Source: Actinomycetota bacterium (GTDB lineage Bacteria; Actinomycetota; Geothermincolia; Geothermincolales; RBG-13-55-18). From it: a stretch of DNA of 61,391 nt. This document shows positions 40,851 to 49,791 of this stretch, in pieces. The stretch is taken from the NCBI GenBank assembly GCA_003598015.1, contig QZKE01000096.1, positions 1 through 61,391 on the forward strand. The letters are read 5' to 3'. The first letter of the stretch is position 1. Each line of letters begins with the position of its first letter. Made by a program: the position numbers and the translations under genes. Under the pieces are notes generated by a model. It was given only the letters and a program-made list of their open reading frames with translations, was not told the DNA's origin and searched no databases.

Positions 40851-42569
40851 ATGGAAAAGACCTGGCTCGATAACTACCCGGAGGGAGTGCCCGAAGAGGT
40901 GGAGCTTCCGGATATAAGCCTGGGGCAGATGCTGGAGAAAACCGCCGCCAAGTATCCCAGCAACACGGCGGTCATCTTCATCAACAACAGGATCACCTAC
41001 GCCAAGCTCGACGAAATGGCCAACCGTTTCGCGGGCGTGCTCAAGAAGCTGGGCGTGCAGAAGGGCGATCGCGTGGCCCTGCAGCTGCCCAATACCCCCC
41101 AGCTGGTCTTCGCCTATTACGGCACGGTCAAACTGGGCGCGGTGGCGGTGATGTTCAACCCCCTGTATTCCCCGCGTGAGATAGAGCACCAGCTGCGCGA
41201 TTCGGGCGCGAAGGTCATGATCATCCTCGACCTCATGTGGCCCATGGTCAAGACGGCCCTCGAGAACGCCAAGCCCGACCACCTCATCGTCACCCATGTC
41301 AGGGACTACCTCAAGTTCCCCCTCAATCTGCTGGAGCCCATCAAGGCCAAGAAAGAGGGGACACGTGTGGAGGTGGACATGGACGCCGCCTCCTACGGGC
41401 TCAAGGGGATGTACGAGCTCAAGGAGCTCATGGCGCAGGCCTCGGCGCAAAAGCCTGCCGTGGAGATAGACCCCGCCGAGGACCTGGCGGTCTTCCAGTA
41501 CACCGGGGGCACCACCGGCGTCTCCAAGGGCGCCATGCTCACCCACCGCAACCTGGTCTCCAACGTCCACCAGTGCCTGGCATGGTTTCCCGACGTCAAG
41601 CTGGGCAGGGAGATCATCCTCTGCACCCTGCCCTTCTTCCACTCCTACGGCATGACCGTGGATATGAACTTCGGAGTCCTCTCCGGCGCGACCCTGGTGC
41701 TCATCCCCAACCCGCGCGACCTGCACATGGTCATCAAGGCCATCGACAAGCATCGCCCCACGCTCTTCCCGGGCGTCCCCGCCATGTACATAGCCCTCAT
41801 CAACAACCCCGACGTGAAGAGCGGAAAGATGGACGTTACCTCCATCCGCGCCTGCCTCTCCGGCGCCGCCCCGCTGCCGGTGGAGGTGCAGCAGGAGTTC
41901 GAGAAGCTGACCGGCGGCAAACTGGTGGAGGGGTACGGCCTCTCGGAATCCAGCCCCGTCACTCACGCCAACCCCCTGGAGGGGATACGCAAGGCCGGGA
42001 GCATCGGCATGCCGGTGCCCAACACCGAGGTGAAGGTCGTGGATGTAGAGGACCGCACCAAGGAGCTTCCCCTGGGGGAGATCGGAGAGCTGGCGGTAAA
42101 GGGACCCCAGGTGATGAAGGGCTACTGGAATATGCCCGAGGAGACCGAGAACGTCATGGACGCAGACGGCTGGCTCTACACCGGGGACATCGCCCGCGCC
42201 GACGAGACGGGATTCTTCTATATCGTGGACCGCAAGAAGGACATGATCATCGCCAGCGGCTACAATATCTACCCGCGTGACGTAGAGGAGGTCATCTTCG
42301 AGCATCCCAAGGTGGAGGACGTGGCCGTGGCCGGCGTCCCCGATCCCAAGCGCGGCGAGACGGTGAAGGCCTACGTGGTGCTCAGGGAGGGGGAGACGGC
42401 GACGGAGGAGGATATCATCGCGTTCTGCCGCGACAAGATGTCCAAGTACAAGGTCCCCACGGCGGTGGAGTTCCGCGCCGAGCTGCCCAAGACCATGGTG
42501 GGCAAGGTGCTGAGGCGGGTGCTGGTCGAAGAGGAGAAGAAGAAGCTCGAGGCGCTAAAGAAGGAATAG
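40851..42569 (+). CDS. Long-chain acyl-CoA ligase (FadD-like)
   Basis: AMP-forming synthetase of 572 residues. The P-loop 'TGGTTGVSKGAMLTH', the A5 motif 'VEGYGLSESSPV', A8 hinge 'GDIARADETGFFYIVDRKKDMIIASGYNIYPRDVEE' and the catalytic Lys near the end ('PKTMVGKVLRR') are all present. It would activate medium or long-chain fatty acids to CoA thioesters at the membrane face. AAGGAGGGA precedes the ATG; frames starting at 40536 run into pilT and are rejected. A long inverted repeat follows. Confidence 0.93.
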   Translation: MEKTWLDNYPEGVPEEVELPDISLGQMLEKTAAKYPSNTAVIFINNRITYAKLDEMANRFAGVLKKLGVQKGDRVALQLPNTPQLVFAYYGTVKLGAVAVMFNPLYSPREIEHQLRDSGAKVMIILDLMWPMVKTALENAKPDHLIVTHVRDYLKFPLNLLEPIKAKKEGTRVEVDMDAASYGLKGMYELKELMAQASAQKPAVEIDPAEDLAVFQYTGGTTGVSKGAMLTHRNLVSNVHQCLAWFPDVKLGREIILCTLPFFHSYGMTVDMNFGVLSGATLVLIPNPRDLHMVIKAIDKHRPTLFPGVPAMYIALINNPDVKSGKMDVTSIRACLSGAAPLPVEVQQEFEKLTGGKLVEGYGLSESSPVTHANPLEGIRKAGSIGMPVPNTEVKVVDVEDRTKELPLGEIGELAVKGPQVMKGYWNMPEETENVMDADGWLYTGDIARADETGFFYIVDRKKDMIIASGYNIYPRDVEEVIFEHPKVEDVAVAGVPDPKRGETVKAYVVLREGETATEEDIIAFCRDKMSKYKVPTAVEFRAELPKTMVGKVLRRVLVEEEKKKLEALKKE

Positions 42570-42590
42570 ATCACCGCTTGTAAACGCAAA

Positions 42591-42682
42591 GGGGTGTTGC
42601 AAGTTTCTTTTCGTCCTTCGCGAAATGGTCGACAAAGTTGAAAGCAGGTTCTGAAGGGACGAAAAGAAATACGCAACACCCC
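42591..42682. repeat. Long inverted repeat with 26-base arms between convergent genes
   Basis: The arm GGGGTGTTGC-AAGTTTCTTTT (from 42591) pairs with its complement ending ACGCAACACCCC (to 42682), 23 of 26 bases, around a 40-base loop. It starts 22 bases after the acyl-CoA ligase stop and may stop or stabilise transcripts from both sides. Bases 42683-42838 show nothing further. Confidence 0.8.
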
Positions 42683-42838
42683 CAGTTACATCCTGCGCTG
42701 GGTCTGAACATAGGAGGTTGGTTATTCCGGCTTGGGCGCTCGAGCTTGGGTGGGGATAGAAGGGGAAGAAGGCACGAACATGGAGGACCCTCCCACGCGC
42801 TTGCTCCCGGCGGCATGGATGTCCAGACGATAGACCTC

Positions 42839-43339
42839 TCAGGCAAGGAAGTGGCCATCATCTCTTTTCTGCCCGATCCTGTCGTCCATACCCTGCAGCC
42901 AGCCTATTCTGGTCGCGCCCGGGCAGTCGATGCGAGGGATGTGTGGTTTTATGTCCAGCAAGGGGGTGCCGTCCACTATGTCAATGTCCCTGATGTAGAG
43001 GACGTTCCCCTCGATACGGTCCAGGCGCACCACGCTCACACCGATATGGTTGGGGCGAACGGGGGCACGGGTGGAGAAGACTCCGCGCTCCACATCGTCG
43101 AGGAAAGGTGTCACGGTGAGCTTCGTTGCCTGGCATTGATGGAATAAATAGAGGAGGATTATGTGGGAGAAGCCCCCGAGGTCCTCCAGGCCACGGGTGA
43201 ACTCCGGAAGAACCTCCACCATGGCCTCCACGTCCCGGCCACCTTCCGGCTGGATGGGAGTGCCCAGATTCTCTTTAAAAGGTGTGTGTATAGTCCCTAT
43301 TGGCCGTAGTTTTATCTCTTTTACCTCAGCGGAGAACAT
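42839..43339 (-). CDS. TrmO/TsaA-family tRNA methyltransferase-like protein
   Basis: Protein of 166 residues, the size of the single-domain UPF0066 family. It opens with 'LRPIGTIHTPFKENLGTPIQP', the family signature, followed by 'DLGGFSHIILLYLFHQC' and 'STRAPVRPNHIGVSVVRLDRIEGNVLYIRDIDIVDGTPLLDIKPHIP'. E. coli TrmO N6-methylates t6A37 of tRNA-Thr with SAM; single-domain homologues may act on other substrates. It converges with the acyl-CoA ligase. Confidence 0.88.
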   Translation of the reverse strand: MFSAEVKEIKLRPIGTIHTPFKENLGTPIQPEGGRDVEAMVEVLPEFTRGLEDLGGFSHIILLYLFHQCQATKLTVTPFLDDVERGVFSTRAPVRPNHIGVSVVRLDRIEGNVLYIRDIDIVDGTPLLDIKPHIPRIDCPGATRIGWLQGMDDRIGQKRDDGHFLA

Positions 43340-43499
43340 TGCTCAAATACCATCCTCGTGCTCTGAGTCTTCCCCGATCTTCTGCACGCTCTTTTCGAGG
43401 CGATGATTATAACATCCCGCAAACCGGCGCGTATAACCCGGCAAAGTGGGACCTCATGCTTGCCTGTATTCCCTAAGACAGCAACCATCAGACATGGTT

Positions 43500-43505
43500 T
43501 ATAAT
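43500..43505 (+). promoter_or_regulatory. -10 box, leaderless start candidate
   Basis: TATAAT ends exactly six bases before the ATG at 43512. No good -35 is visible. The geometry is the same as at 19823 and 50496. Confidence 0.5.
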
Positions 43506-43511
43506 CTTGCC

Positions 43512-43670
43512 ATGTCAGTACGGAAAACACGCATGGCCGCGCTGGCGGCTCTCACGGGCATGACCGTAGTCCTTGCCCTTCTGGCCTGGAGGGGGATGAA
43601 AGCCGCGCCGGGGGGAGAACTATCCCCCGAGCTCGTATGGCGGCAGGCCACGGAAGAGGACCTCTTCTAG
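43512..43670 (+). CDS. Small single-pass membrane protein
   Basis: Predicted 52-residue protein. A short basic start (MSVRKTR) is followed by one hydrophobic helix (about 8-26, 'MAALAALTGMTVVLALLAW') and a polar tail ending in acidic residues. No ribosome site is present, but a perfect TATAAT ends six bases upstream, consistent with leaderless translation. It ends 11 bases before the saccharopine-dehydrogenase-like gene and would be its upstream partner in one transcript. The family is unknown, and it may be spurious. Confidence 0.45.
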   Translation: MSVRKTRMAALAALTGMTVVLALLAWRGMKAAPGGELSPELVWRQATEEDLF

Positions 43671-43681
43671 GATGCTGTAAC

Positions 43682-44779
43682 ATGAAGGTCCTCATCCTGG
43701 GAGCGGCGGGCAAGGCGGCCCGGGCGGCCATCTCCGCCCTGCGCTTCCTCACCGGATTGGAGCGCATCTACCTGGCCGACAACAACGCCGAAGCCCTGTG
43801 CAAATTGTCCGCGGACCTGGCGCGCTTTCCCGTAAGCCTGCGTTATCTCGACGCTGAGAACGAGAGCAGCCTGTACGAGCGCATGCTGGAAGCCGATCTG
43901 GTCCTCGGTTGTCTCGGGCCGTTCCACCGATATGAAAGCCGTATCGTCCACGCGGTCATCGCGGCGGGGCGCGACTACCTCTCCCTCTGCGACGATCCCG
44001 AAGCGGTAGAGGAAGTCCTCGCCCTGGGTTCGGAGGTGGAAAGAAGCGGTGTGAGGGTGCTCTGCGGCTGCGGCCTGACCCCCGGCCTCTCCAACCTGCT
44101 GGCCTGCCGTGCGTGCTCGCGGTTGGACAGGACCGAAAACATCGAATTCTCCTGGTTCCTGGATCTGGCTTCGTACCTGGGGGAGGCGACCCTGGAACAC
44201 CTGCTGCATGCATTCGCCGGCAAAGCGCCCGTTCGCAAGGGCGGGAAAACCGCCGCGGCAAGGGCGGGCAGCTGGGAGGAGCTGGTCTGTTTCCCCCCGC
44301 CCGTGGGCGGGAAGGCGGTCTCCTATCTCCGGCATCCCGAACCCATCACCCTGCCCTCGGCCATGGCGGGAGTAGGGGATATAGTATTCAAAGCCGGTGT
44401 AGGTAGCAGGGGAAAGGGGCTGGCTTTGCATTCGCTGGCCTGGTTGGGGGAAGGACGGACGACTGAGCTCTGGTTGACGGCGCTGCGTACGGCGGCGATG
44501 GGGATAACCCGGCGCGGGGATGGTTCGTGCCTTACCGCTATGCGGGTGACCGCAAGCGGGGTGAAGGACGGAACAACCGTACAGAGGACGCTTGGTGTGG
44601 TGGGCGATTACTATCATATCTCCGGCCTGGTCATGGCCGCCGCGGCCTATAGCATTGCCGGGGCTGGGTGGGCGCCGGGGGTGTATACGCCGGAGGCACT
44701 GCTGGACGATGCGTCCGTTTTCGCGTGGTTGCACCGCGCCGGTCTGCGCATTCTTATCGGTGAGGTGGAGGAGAGATAA
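43682..44779 (+). CDS. Saccharopine-dehydrogenase-like NADP-binding protein
   Basis: Oxidoreductase of 365 residues. The Rossmann motif 'VLILGAAGKAARAAISAL' opens the protein; 'LADNNAEAL', 'LGPFHRYE' and 'GCGLTPGLSNLLA' follow as in the saccharopine dehydrogenase/reductase superfamily. The C-terminal half is a mixed alpha/beta domain for substrate binding and dimer contact. In anaerobes such proteins act in lysine, polyamine or unknown amino-acid pathways; the substrate is not known here. The ATG at 43682 is preceded only by GGATG. Earlier frame starts overlap the small gene. Confidence 0.82.
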   Translation: MKVLILGAAGKAARAAISALRFLTGLERIYLADNNAEALCKLSADLARFPVSLRYLDAENESSLYERMLEADLVLGCLGPFHRYESRIVHAVIAAGRDYLSLCDDPEAVEEVLALGSEVERSGVRVLCGCGLTPGLSNLLACRACSRLDRTENIEFSWFLDLASYLGEATLEHLLHAFAGKAPVRKGGKTAAARAGSWEELVCFPPPVGGKAVSYLRHPEPITLPSAMAGVGDIVFKAGVGSRGKGLALHSLAWLGEGRTTELWLTALRTAAMGITRRGDGSCLTAMRVTASGVKDGTTVQRTLGVVGDYYHISGLVMAAAAYSIAGAGWAPGVYTPEALLDDASVFAWLHRAGLRILIGEVEER

Positions 44780-44851
44780 GCGAGGGAACGGGGCGCACCG
44801 GCGGCTTCCCTTCCGCGCTCGTGCCACCTGTTTCCGCCGTTGTAGCGGTGT

Positions 44852-44860
44852 TGATATAAT
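44852..44860 (+). promoter_or_regulatory. Extended -10 promoter of the epimerase gene
   Basis: TGATATAAT (TGn plus TATAAT at 44855-44860). It lies 37 bases before the GTG start at 44898. The same nonamer occurs at 10453. Confidence 0.6.
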
Positions 44861-44897
44861 TGGTTGTCCGGCGGGTGGCGAAGGAGGTAGCGATAAG

Positions 44898-45830
44898 GTG
44901 AGGATACTGGTAACCGGAGGAGCGGGCTTCATCGGCTCCCATCTATGCGATCGGCTCGTGGCGGAAGGTCACGATGTCGTGTGCCTCGACAATCTCTGCA
45001 CGGGCGACCTCCGCAATATCGAAGGGCTCCAGGGCGACCCTCATTTCCGCTTCGTACTGGCCGATGCCACGGCGCCGATAAACCTCGAGGTCGATACCGT
45101 GGCACATCTGGCCAGCCCGGCCAGCCCCGTGGACTACAGCCGCCTGGCTGTGGAGACGATGCTGGTCAACTCCCTGGGCACCTACCAGGCCCTGGAGGTG
45201 GCGCGTAAGAACGGGGTCCGCTTCCTCATGGCCTCGACCTCGGAAGTCTATGGGGACCCGCTGGAGGCACCACAGGGAGAGGATTATCACGGCAACGTCA
45301 ATCCCGTTGGACCGCGAGCCTGTTACGACGAGGCGAAACGTTTCGCGGAGGCCCTGATATCTTCTTACCAGCGCATCTACGGACAGCAAGCGGTCATCCT
45401 GCGCATCTTCAACACCTTCGGCCCCCGCATGCGCCGTGAGGATGGGAGGGTAGTACCCAATTTCATCCTGCAGGCCATCGCGGGAGAGCCCCTCACGGTT
45501 TATGGGGATGGCACGCAGACGCGCAGCTTCTGCTACGTGGATGACCTGGTCGAGGGGATCTACCGGGCACTTACCGTCGATGCCGCCCTGGGCGAGGTCA
45601 TCAACCTGGGCAATGACGGAGAGATGACTATCCTGGCGTTGGCGGAGAAGGTCAAGGAGATAACCGGCTCACATTCGGAGATAACCTACATGTCCCTTCC
45701 GGAAGACGATCCCCAGAGGCGCCAACCCAAACTGGACAAGGCCAGGACCATCCTGAAATGGGAGCCGAAGATCGGCCTCGAAGACGGGCTCAGGAGGGTA
45801 GTGGAGTGGTTCCAGGAAAGCCCGGCATAG
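44898..45830 (+). CDS. NAD-dependent epimerase/dehydratase, UDP-glucuronate decarboxylase-like
   Basis: Short-chain dehydrogenase of 310 residues. 'ILVTGGAGFIGSHLCDRL' binds NAD; the UXS-type signature 'LASPASPVDY' and 'TSEVYGDPLEAPQ' are present, with the catalytic Tyr-x3-Lys as YDEAK. These features match UDP-xylose synthase (UXS), which decarboxylates UDP-glucuronate to UDP-xylose, more than GalE or RmlB. It would feed surface glycan synthesis. The GTG follows AAGGAGG. The downstream hotdog gene overlaps its last 25 bases. Confidence 0.88.
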   Translation: MRILVTGGAGFIGSHLCDRLVAEGHDVVCLDNLCTGDLRNIEGLQGDPHFRFVLADATAPINLEVDTVAHLASPASPVDYSRLAVETMLVNSLGTYQALEVARKNGVRFLMASTSEVYGDPLEAPQGEDYHGNVNPVGPRACYDEAKRFAEALISSYQRIYGQQAVILRIFNTFGPRMRREDGRVVPNFILQAIAGEPLTVYGDGTQTRSFCYVDDLVEGIYRALTVDAALGEVINLGNDGEMTILALAEKVKEITGSHSEITYMSLPEDDPQRRQPKLDKARTILKWEPKIGLEDGLRRVVEWFQESPA

Positions 45831-46285
45831 ACGGCGGGAATGCCGCGGGGGAACGAGAAGCCCGGTACCGGGAGATAAGGCGCTCGCGTTCCGATCCCTC
45901 CACGTTCTATGGCTTCTTGGGTATGCGCCTCGAGGAACTCGGCGAAGGGACCTCCCGTTTCGTCATGCCCGTAACCCCGGGATTCTTCAACGCCGGAGGC
46001 GTGGTGCACGGTGGAGTCATGGCCTCCATCGCCGATGCCTCCATCGCGGCGGCTCTGGCCACCCTCGTCGATCACGCCCGCGAGATTATGGCCACCGTGG
46101 AGATGAAGATCAATTACATAGCCCCCGTGCGCGGCGGGGATATCGTCTGCGAAGCGGTAATCATCCAGAAAGGCAGGTCCGTGGCCGTGGGGGAAGCGAT
46201 CGTTCGAGATGGGAACGGTAAGCTCCTGGCCAAGGCCATGGCCACTTTCATGGTGCGGGAAAAGGCCGGAGGAGAAGACCGTTAG
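45806..46285 (+). CDS. Hotdog-fold thioesterase (PaaI family)
   Basis: Protein of 159 residues. The family motif 'FFNAGGVVHGGVMASIADASIAAAL' with the HGG element and helix, and 'EMKINYIAPVRGGDIVCEA', place it in the PaaI/YbgC acyl-CoA thioesterase group. It would hydrolyse an acyl- or aryl-CoA. The GTG at 45806 has AGGAGGG seven bases upstream and overlaps the epimerase gene, so translation is likely coupled. Later ATG 45923 would cut into the fold. Its stop overlaps a convergent gene by four bases. Confidence 0.88.
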   Translation: MVPGKPGIDGGNAAGEREARYREIRRSRSDPSTFYGFLGMRLEELGEGTSRFVMPVTPGFFNAGGVVHGGVMASIADASIAAALATLVDHAREIMATVEMKINYIAPVRGGDIVCEAVIIQKGRSVAVGEAIVRDGNGKLLAKAMATFMVREKAGGEDR

Positions 46286-46581
46286 GCCAGGTACTTCCCC
46301 AGTCTCCAGATACGTTTCAGTTCCCAACTGCACGCGTTCTCGTCGTAACTCAGGAGGTAGAGATCGCCATCATCGGCGCGTACGCGGAAACAGATCCTTC
46401 TCTCGCTACTGCGTTCGTCCTCCTCGAACCAGCTGCCCTCGATATCCATGACCGACAGCTCTCGTTCGTTGAGGGTGAAGCTCAAGGGTCTCTCATTGGC
46501 CTTGAAGCCTGAATAGCATTTCACCTCTACGGGGTGGTTTGCCTCCTCGGAGATGACGGATAGTGTTTGCCTTACGTCCAT
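46282..46581 (-). CDS. Conserved-looking small protein, function unknown
   Basis: Protein of 99 residues that I do not recognise. It is predicted mostly beta ('PLSFTLNERELSVMDIEGSWF', 'RRICFRVRADDGDLYLLSYDE') with a Trp-rich end, resembling small RNA-binding or PilZ-like barrels, but no motif confirms this. The ATG has GGGAG about 11 bases upstream. The gene converges on the hotdog gene with a 4-base overlap. It lies downstream of ino1 on the same strand after a 359-base gap. Confidence 0.6.
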   Translation of the reverse strand: MDVRQTLSVISEEANHPVEVKCYSGFKANERPLSFTLNERELSVMDIEGSWFEEDERSSERRICFRVRADDGDLYLLSYDENACSWELKRIWRLGKYLA

Positions 46582-46940
46582 CAACTGCACTACTCCCGAA
46601 CAAAACAGGCTTATATCGTATGCTTCCGCAAATATATCACAATCCGGGCGTAAAGCAAGCCCCGGTTGCCGGGCTCTGCGGGAAGGAGGAGAGGGCCATG
46701 ACGATGGGGATGAAGTCCATGGCGATATCTTGTCGTGCCTAAGCTCACGACGTTCGGGTCAATCCGTTGCAAGTCGCATCCGTATACCGAGAAGGGAGCG
46801 GGAGGCGAACCATAAAAGGTAAGGTGCAACCCTGCCGGGAACGGCGGGGAAATCACCCGGCTCTTGCAAGGCGGTGACATCGCTCAGGCGGGATCCGCGG
46901 AGGATCATTGGCATGGCCGGACCGGTGTGAAGCCGGCCGC
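46582..46940. other. Gap of 359 bases without a clear gene
   Basis: Holds several stems: AGCCC/GGGCT near 46660, GATCC/GGATC near 46890-46905 and GGCCGG/CCGGCC at about 46916-46940; the last could end ino1 transcription. On the plus strand a 14-codon frame (46698-46742) has a very strong GGAAGGAGG site but no gene follows it. I see no known RNA family here. Confidence 0.4.
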
Positions 46941-48107
46941 TCATTCCTGGTACGAGGGAGGGCGGGACTGCAGGAGCTTCTCTTCGCTCTCGAGATCCTT
47001 GCCGTTTCCGAACTCCGCCGTCGTGAGCATCCCTGCGGGGATGGCCGCTATGAAATCCTCCACCATCTGGCGGGCGATATCATCGGAATACTGCACCGGC
47101 GGTGACTTCATGAAGTAAGCGGAGGGACCGAGCAGCGCACCGGACATGCCACGGTCGATGGCCAGCTTGCAGCAGCGTACGGCGTCGATGACGATGCCGG
47201 CGGAGTTTGGGGAATCCCATACCTCCAACTTGAATTCGACGGACATGGGGACGTCGCCGAACTCCCTGCCCTCGAGGCGGATGTAAGCCCACTTACGGTC
47301 GTTCAGCCAGGCCACGTAGTCGCTGGGGCCTATATGCACGTCATCCTTGTCGATATTGTGGTTCAACTGGGAGACTACCGCATCGGTCTTGGAGATCTTC
47401 TTCGATTCCAGGCGTTCGCGCTCCAGCATGTTCATGAAGTCCATGTTGCCGCCGATGTTCAGCTGAGAGGTGCGGTCGAGGACCACGCCGCGGTCATTGA
47501 AGAGCTTGGCCAGGACACGGTGCAGGATCGTCGCGCCTACCTGCGACTTGATATCGTCGCCGATTATGGGCAGCCCGTGCTTGCGGAACTTACCCTGCCA
47601 CATCTCCTCCTTGGCCACGAATACCGGGATGCAGTTGACGACCCCACAGCCAGCCTTGAGCGCCTCCTCGACGTAGAAATGGGCGGCTTTCTCGCTGCCC
47701 ACGGGCAGGTAATTGATGAGCACGTCCACACCCTGACGGGAGAGGACCTCGGCTACATTCACGGGTTCCGACGGGGACTCCTCGATGACCATGTTGTAGT
47801 ATTTACCCAGGCCGTCAAGGGTGTGTCCCCTGTAGACCGGCGCGTCCAGGAAGGGGACGTCGCATATCTTGATGGTATTGTTCTTGCCGCAAAGTATGGC
47901 CTCACCGGCGTCCTTGCCGACTTTTTCCGCGTCAACGTCGAAGGCGCAGACGATGTCGATATCCCTGATATGATATGGCCCCACCTTTACGTGCATGAGC
48001 CCCGGTATCAGGTCGCCTTCCCTGGCGTCCTTGTAGTACTCGATGCCCTGCAGGAGTGAAGAGGCGCAGTTGCCGACCCCCACAACGGCCACTCTTATAT
48101 TTCTCAT
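46941..48107 (-). CDS. ino1: Inositol-3-phosphate synthase
   Basis: NAD-dependent enzyme of 388 residues that turns glucose-6-phosphate into 1L-myo-inositol-1-phosphate. The actinobacterial/archaeal short form is recognised by '[20 protein letters not shown]', '[10 protein letters not shown]', 'NCIPVFVA', '[14 protein letters not shown]' and '[12 protein letters not shown]'. The catalytic lysine region '[11 protein letters not shown]' is intact. Product use includes phosphatidylinositol and compatible solutes or mycothiol-type thiols. GGGAGG lies upstream of the ATG. The PadR regulator follows upstream on the same strand and may control it. Confidence 0.96.
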   Translation of the reverse strand: MRNIRVAVVGVGNCASSLLQGIEYYKDAREGDLIPGLMHVKVGPYHIRDIDIVCAFDVDAEKVGKDAGEAILCGKNNTIKICDVPFLDAPVYRGHTLDGLGKYYNMVIEESPSEPVNVAEVLSRQGVDVLINYLPVGSEKAAHFYVEEALKAGCGVVNCIPVFVAKEEMWQGKFRKHGLPIIGDDIKSQVGATILHRVLAKLFNDRGVVLDRTSQLNIGGNMDFMNMLERERLESKKISKTDAVVSQLNHNIDKDDVHIGPSDYVAWLNDRKWAYIRLEGREFGDVPMSVEFKLEVWDSPNSAGIVIDAVRCCKLAIDRGMSGALLGPSAYFMKSPPVQYSDDIARQMVEDFIAAIPAGMLTTAEFGNGKDLESEEKLLQSRPPSYQE

Positions 48108-48171
48108 CGAAAAAACCTCCCGTAAACCCTTATATCCATCCCACCAGTAGGTGGGATCATGCTCGTATCCG

Positions 48172-48819
48172 TTAAGCCTGTAATGGCGTCATGTTCTTTA
48201 TTGACCCGTCATCTATGACCAGCTTCTCACCCCCCCTCTCCTCAACCGTAAGGGTTTCCTTGTCTTTCTTGCTTTCCTTATCCTTCTTGCTTTCCTGGAT
48301 ATGATCCCTCTCTGATTCGATCATGTCTTCCAGCCAGGTTATATCGCTCTTGAGCAGCTCCTGGCGGTGGGTGTAAAGGCCCTGGCGGTAGCTGTCGGTG
48401 TCTTTGTAGCGGCTCTTCGACGTCCCGCTCATCTCGTTCAACCTCTCCTCGAGGTAATTCTTCCTCCGCTCCAGCAGCCAGAGTCTCATTTCCGGTTCCA
48501 TATACTGGAAAAACGCCAATCGGATACTGAACTTGTCGGCATCGGTTATCTCGGAGCGCTTGCGCGTATCCACGAGCAGCCTCTGGAACGCTTCCTCTCC
48601 CTCCGGCGTGATACGGTATACGTAGCGATTGCGTGTCTTCGCCTTTACGGTATACGCTCTTTCGACCGCGCTCTTCGATTCCAGCCTTTTCAGGGCGGGA
48701 TAGAGGGAACCGTAGCTTATTTTCCAGAGATGACCCAGGAGATCGGAGAGGCGTTTTTTGAGTTCGTAGCCGTACATGGGCTTCTCCTTCAGAGCCCCCA
48801 GTATGGCCAGTTCCAGCAC
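48172..48819 (-). CDS. PadR-family transcriptional regulator
   Basis: Winged-helix regulator of 215 residues. '[28 protein letters not shown]' and '[21 protein letters not shown]' are PadR hallmarks; the C-terminal half is the long helical dimer domain, followed by a charged tail with a repeated ESKKDK. The start was set at GTG 48819, which has GAGGAGG eight bases upstream and gives the normal PadR beginning; an ATG eight codons earlier is possible. It lies 64 bases upstream of ino1 in the direction of transcription. An array of dyads and iterated sites precedes it. Confidence 0.9.
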   Translation of the reverse strand: MLELAILGALKEKPMYGYELKKRLSDLLGHLWKISYGSLYPALKRLESKSAVERAYTVKAKTRNRYVYRITPEGEEAFQRLLVDTRKRSEITDADKFSIRLAFFQYMEPEMRLWLLERRKNYLEERLNEMSGTSKSRYKDTDSYRQGLYTHRQELLKSDITWLEDMIESERDHIQESKKDKESKKDKETLTVEERGGEKLVIDDGSIKNMTPLQA

Positions 48820-48846
48820 TTTACAGCCTCCTCGTGCAATCATATA

Positions 48847-48914
48847 ATCGTTCGAAACGATACCTGATGTGTATCGTATCGATATATCATTTCGATATAT
48901 CTATTCGATATATT
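48847..48914 (-). promoter_or_regulatory. Operator array upstream of padR
   Basis: A dyad ATCGTT-CGA-AACGAT (48847-48861) is followed by three iterated TCGATATAT words at 48879, 48892 and 48905, spaced exactly 13 bases apart. The self-complementary GATATATC makes each copy a small palindrome. The array covers the region where the padR promoter must lie, as expected for autoregulation. Confidence 0.65.
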
Positions 48915-48996
48915 AGATCATCGGCCTCTTTTGAACAAGCCCCAATATATAGTGGGTACATGCGTGTAACTACCCGCTGACCACTTTCTATAGTTG

Positions 48997-49680
48997 CTAT
49001 AGTTTTCCGTAATCGCGCAGGTAGCCTTCGATGTAGGCCCTGACCTCCGAGGCTGGGCGGATTATCCCAAAGTGGCCTTCGCAGAGTATATCCGCCTCGA
49101 GTTCCAGCAGCTTGCGCATGGATTCGCTCCATGCGTCGATGTCGGAGCCGAAAGAGGCATAGAAAGGACCGTGGATATCCTGGCCGAAGAGGACTTTGAG
49201 CATACCGTTGTCGATGAGCAGGGATATGGAACCCGGGGTATGGCCGGGAGTGTGGATCCAGCGTATGGGTGAAGCTCCTCCCTCGATATCCCCACTCTCG
49301 CCCTCGAGATGGAACTTGACCCTGGTCGGCGCGAAGTCCATGCCGTACCAGTTGGCGGCGGTCCTGCGGGTGTCGCCGTCCTCGATCGGGGAAGCGTCGA
49401 GTGCATGGATGGCCAGGGGCAAGCCGTACTTCTCGACCAGGAAGGCCGCTCCTCCAACGTGATCGATGTGGCAGTGGGTCAGTACGATGAGCTTGATGTC
49501 CCCGGGGGAATAGCCGAGTTCCTCCAGGTTGCGCAGGAGCTTGCGCGGGTCGGCCCCGGCGCCGGCGTCGATGAGGACGGGACGTCCCAGGTCCACCAGG
49601 AAGAAGCAGCAGTCCTCGGGGGCGGTCATGTCGGGCCCGCCGACCTGGTAGACTCCTTCGGCTATCTTGAAGGGCTTCAT
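48997..49680 (-). CDS. MBL-fold metallohydrolase
   Basis: Metallo-beta-lactamase-fold protein of 227 residues. The metal motif is THCHIDHVGG (HxHxDH), followed by 'HTPGHTPGSI' and 'FGQDIHG' and a late 'EGHFG' histidine, giving a binuclear site as in glyoxalase II-like enzymes. It probably hydrolyses a thioester or ester; the substrate is unknown. The ATG at 49680 ('MKPFKIAEGVYQVGG') is preferred because the fold starts there, although a TTG at 49725 is possible; neither has a strong ribosome site. It is transcribed toward the padR region. Confidence 0.88.
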   Translation of the reverse strand: MKPFKIAEGVYQVGGPDMTAPEDCCFFLVDLGRPVLIDAGAGADPRKLLRNLEELGYSPGDIKLIVLTHCHIDHVGGAAFLVEKYGLPLAIHALDASPIEDGDTRRTAANWYGMDFAPTRVKFHLEGESGDIEGGASPIRWIHTPGHTPGSISLLIDNGMLKVLFGQDIHGPFYASFGSDIDAWSESMRKLLELEADILCEGHFGIIRPASEVRAYIEGYLRDYGKL

Positions 49681-49731
49681 ATCTTCATGCCCCGTGAATT
49701 CAATGGCATCCTTTGCTGCAATCAATAATAT

Positions 49732-49791
49732 CAGTTCTTCTTCGAGGAGTGTGGCCGTCAGGCATAAGTCCAGGGCCGACCCCTATGCCTG
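49732..49791. repeat. Single AGGCATA/TATGCCT repeat with GTTCTTCTTC arm
   Basis: A full 33-base core (49759-49791) follows a left arm GTTCTTCTTCGAGGAGTGTGG similar to those at 3253 and 10265. It has only one core copy and no right arm, so it appears to be the basic unit of the family. It lies between the divergent MBL hydrolase and DUF3795 genes. Confidence 0.85.

Noticed and set aside
44592..44897. N-terminal extension of the epimerase
   Set aside because: It runs through the end of the previous gene. The Rossmann motif starts right at GTG 44898, with AAGGAGG upstream.
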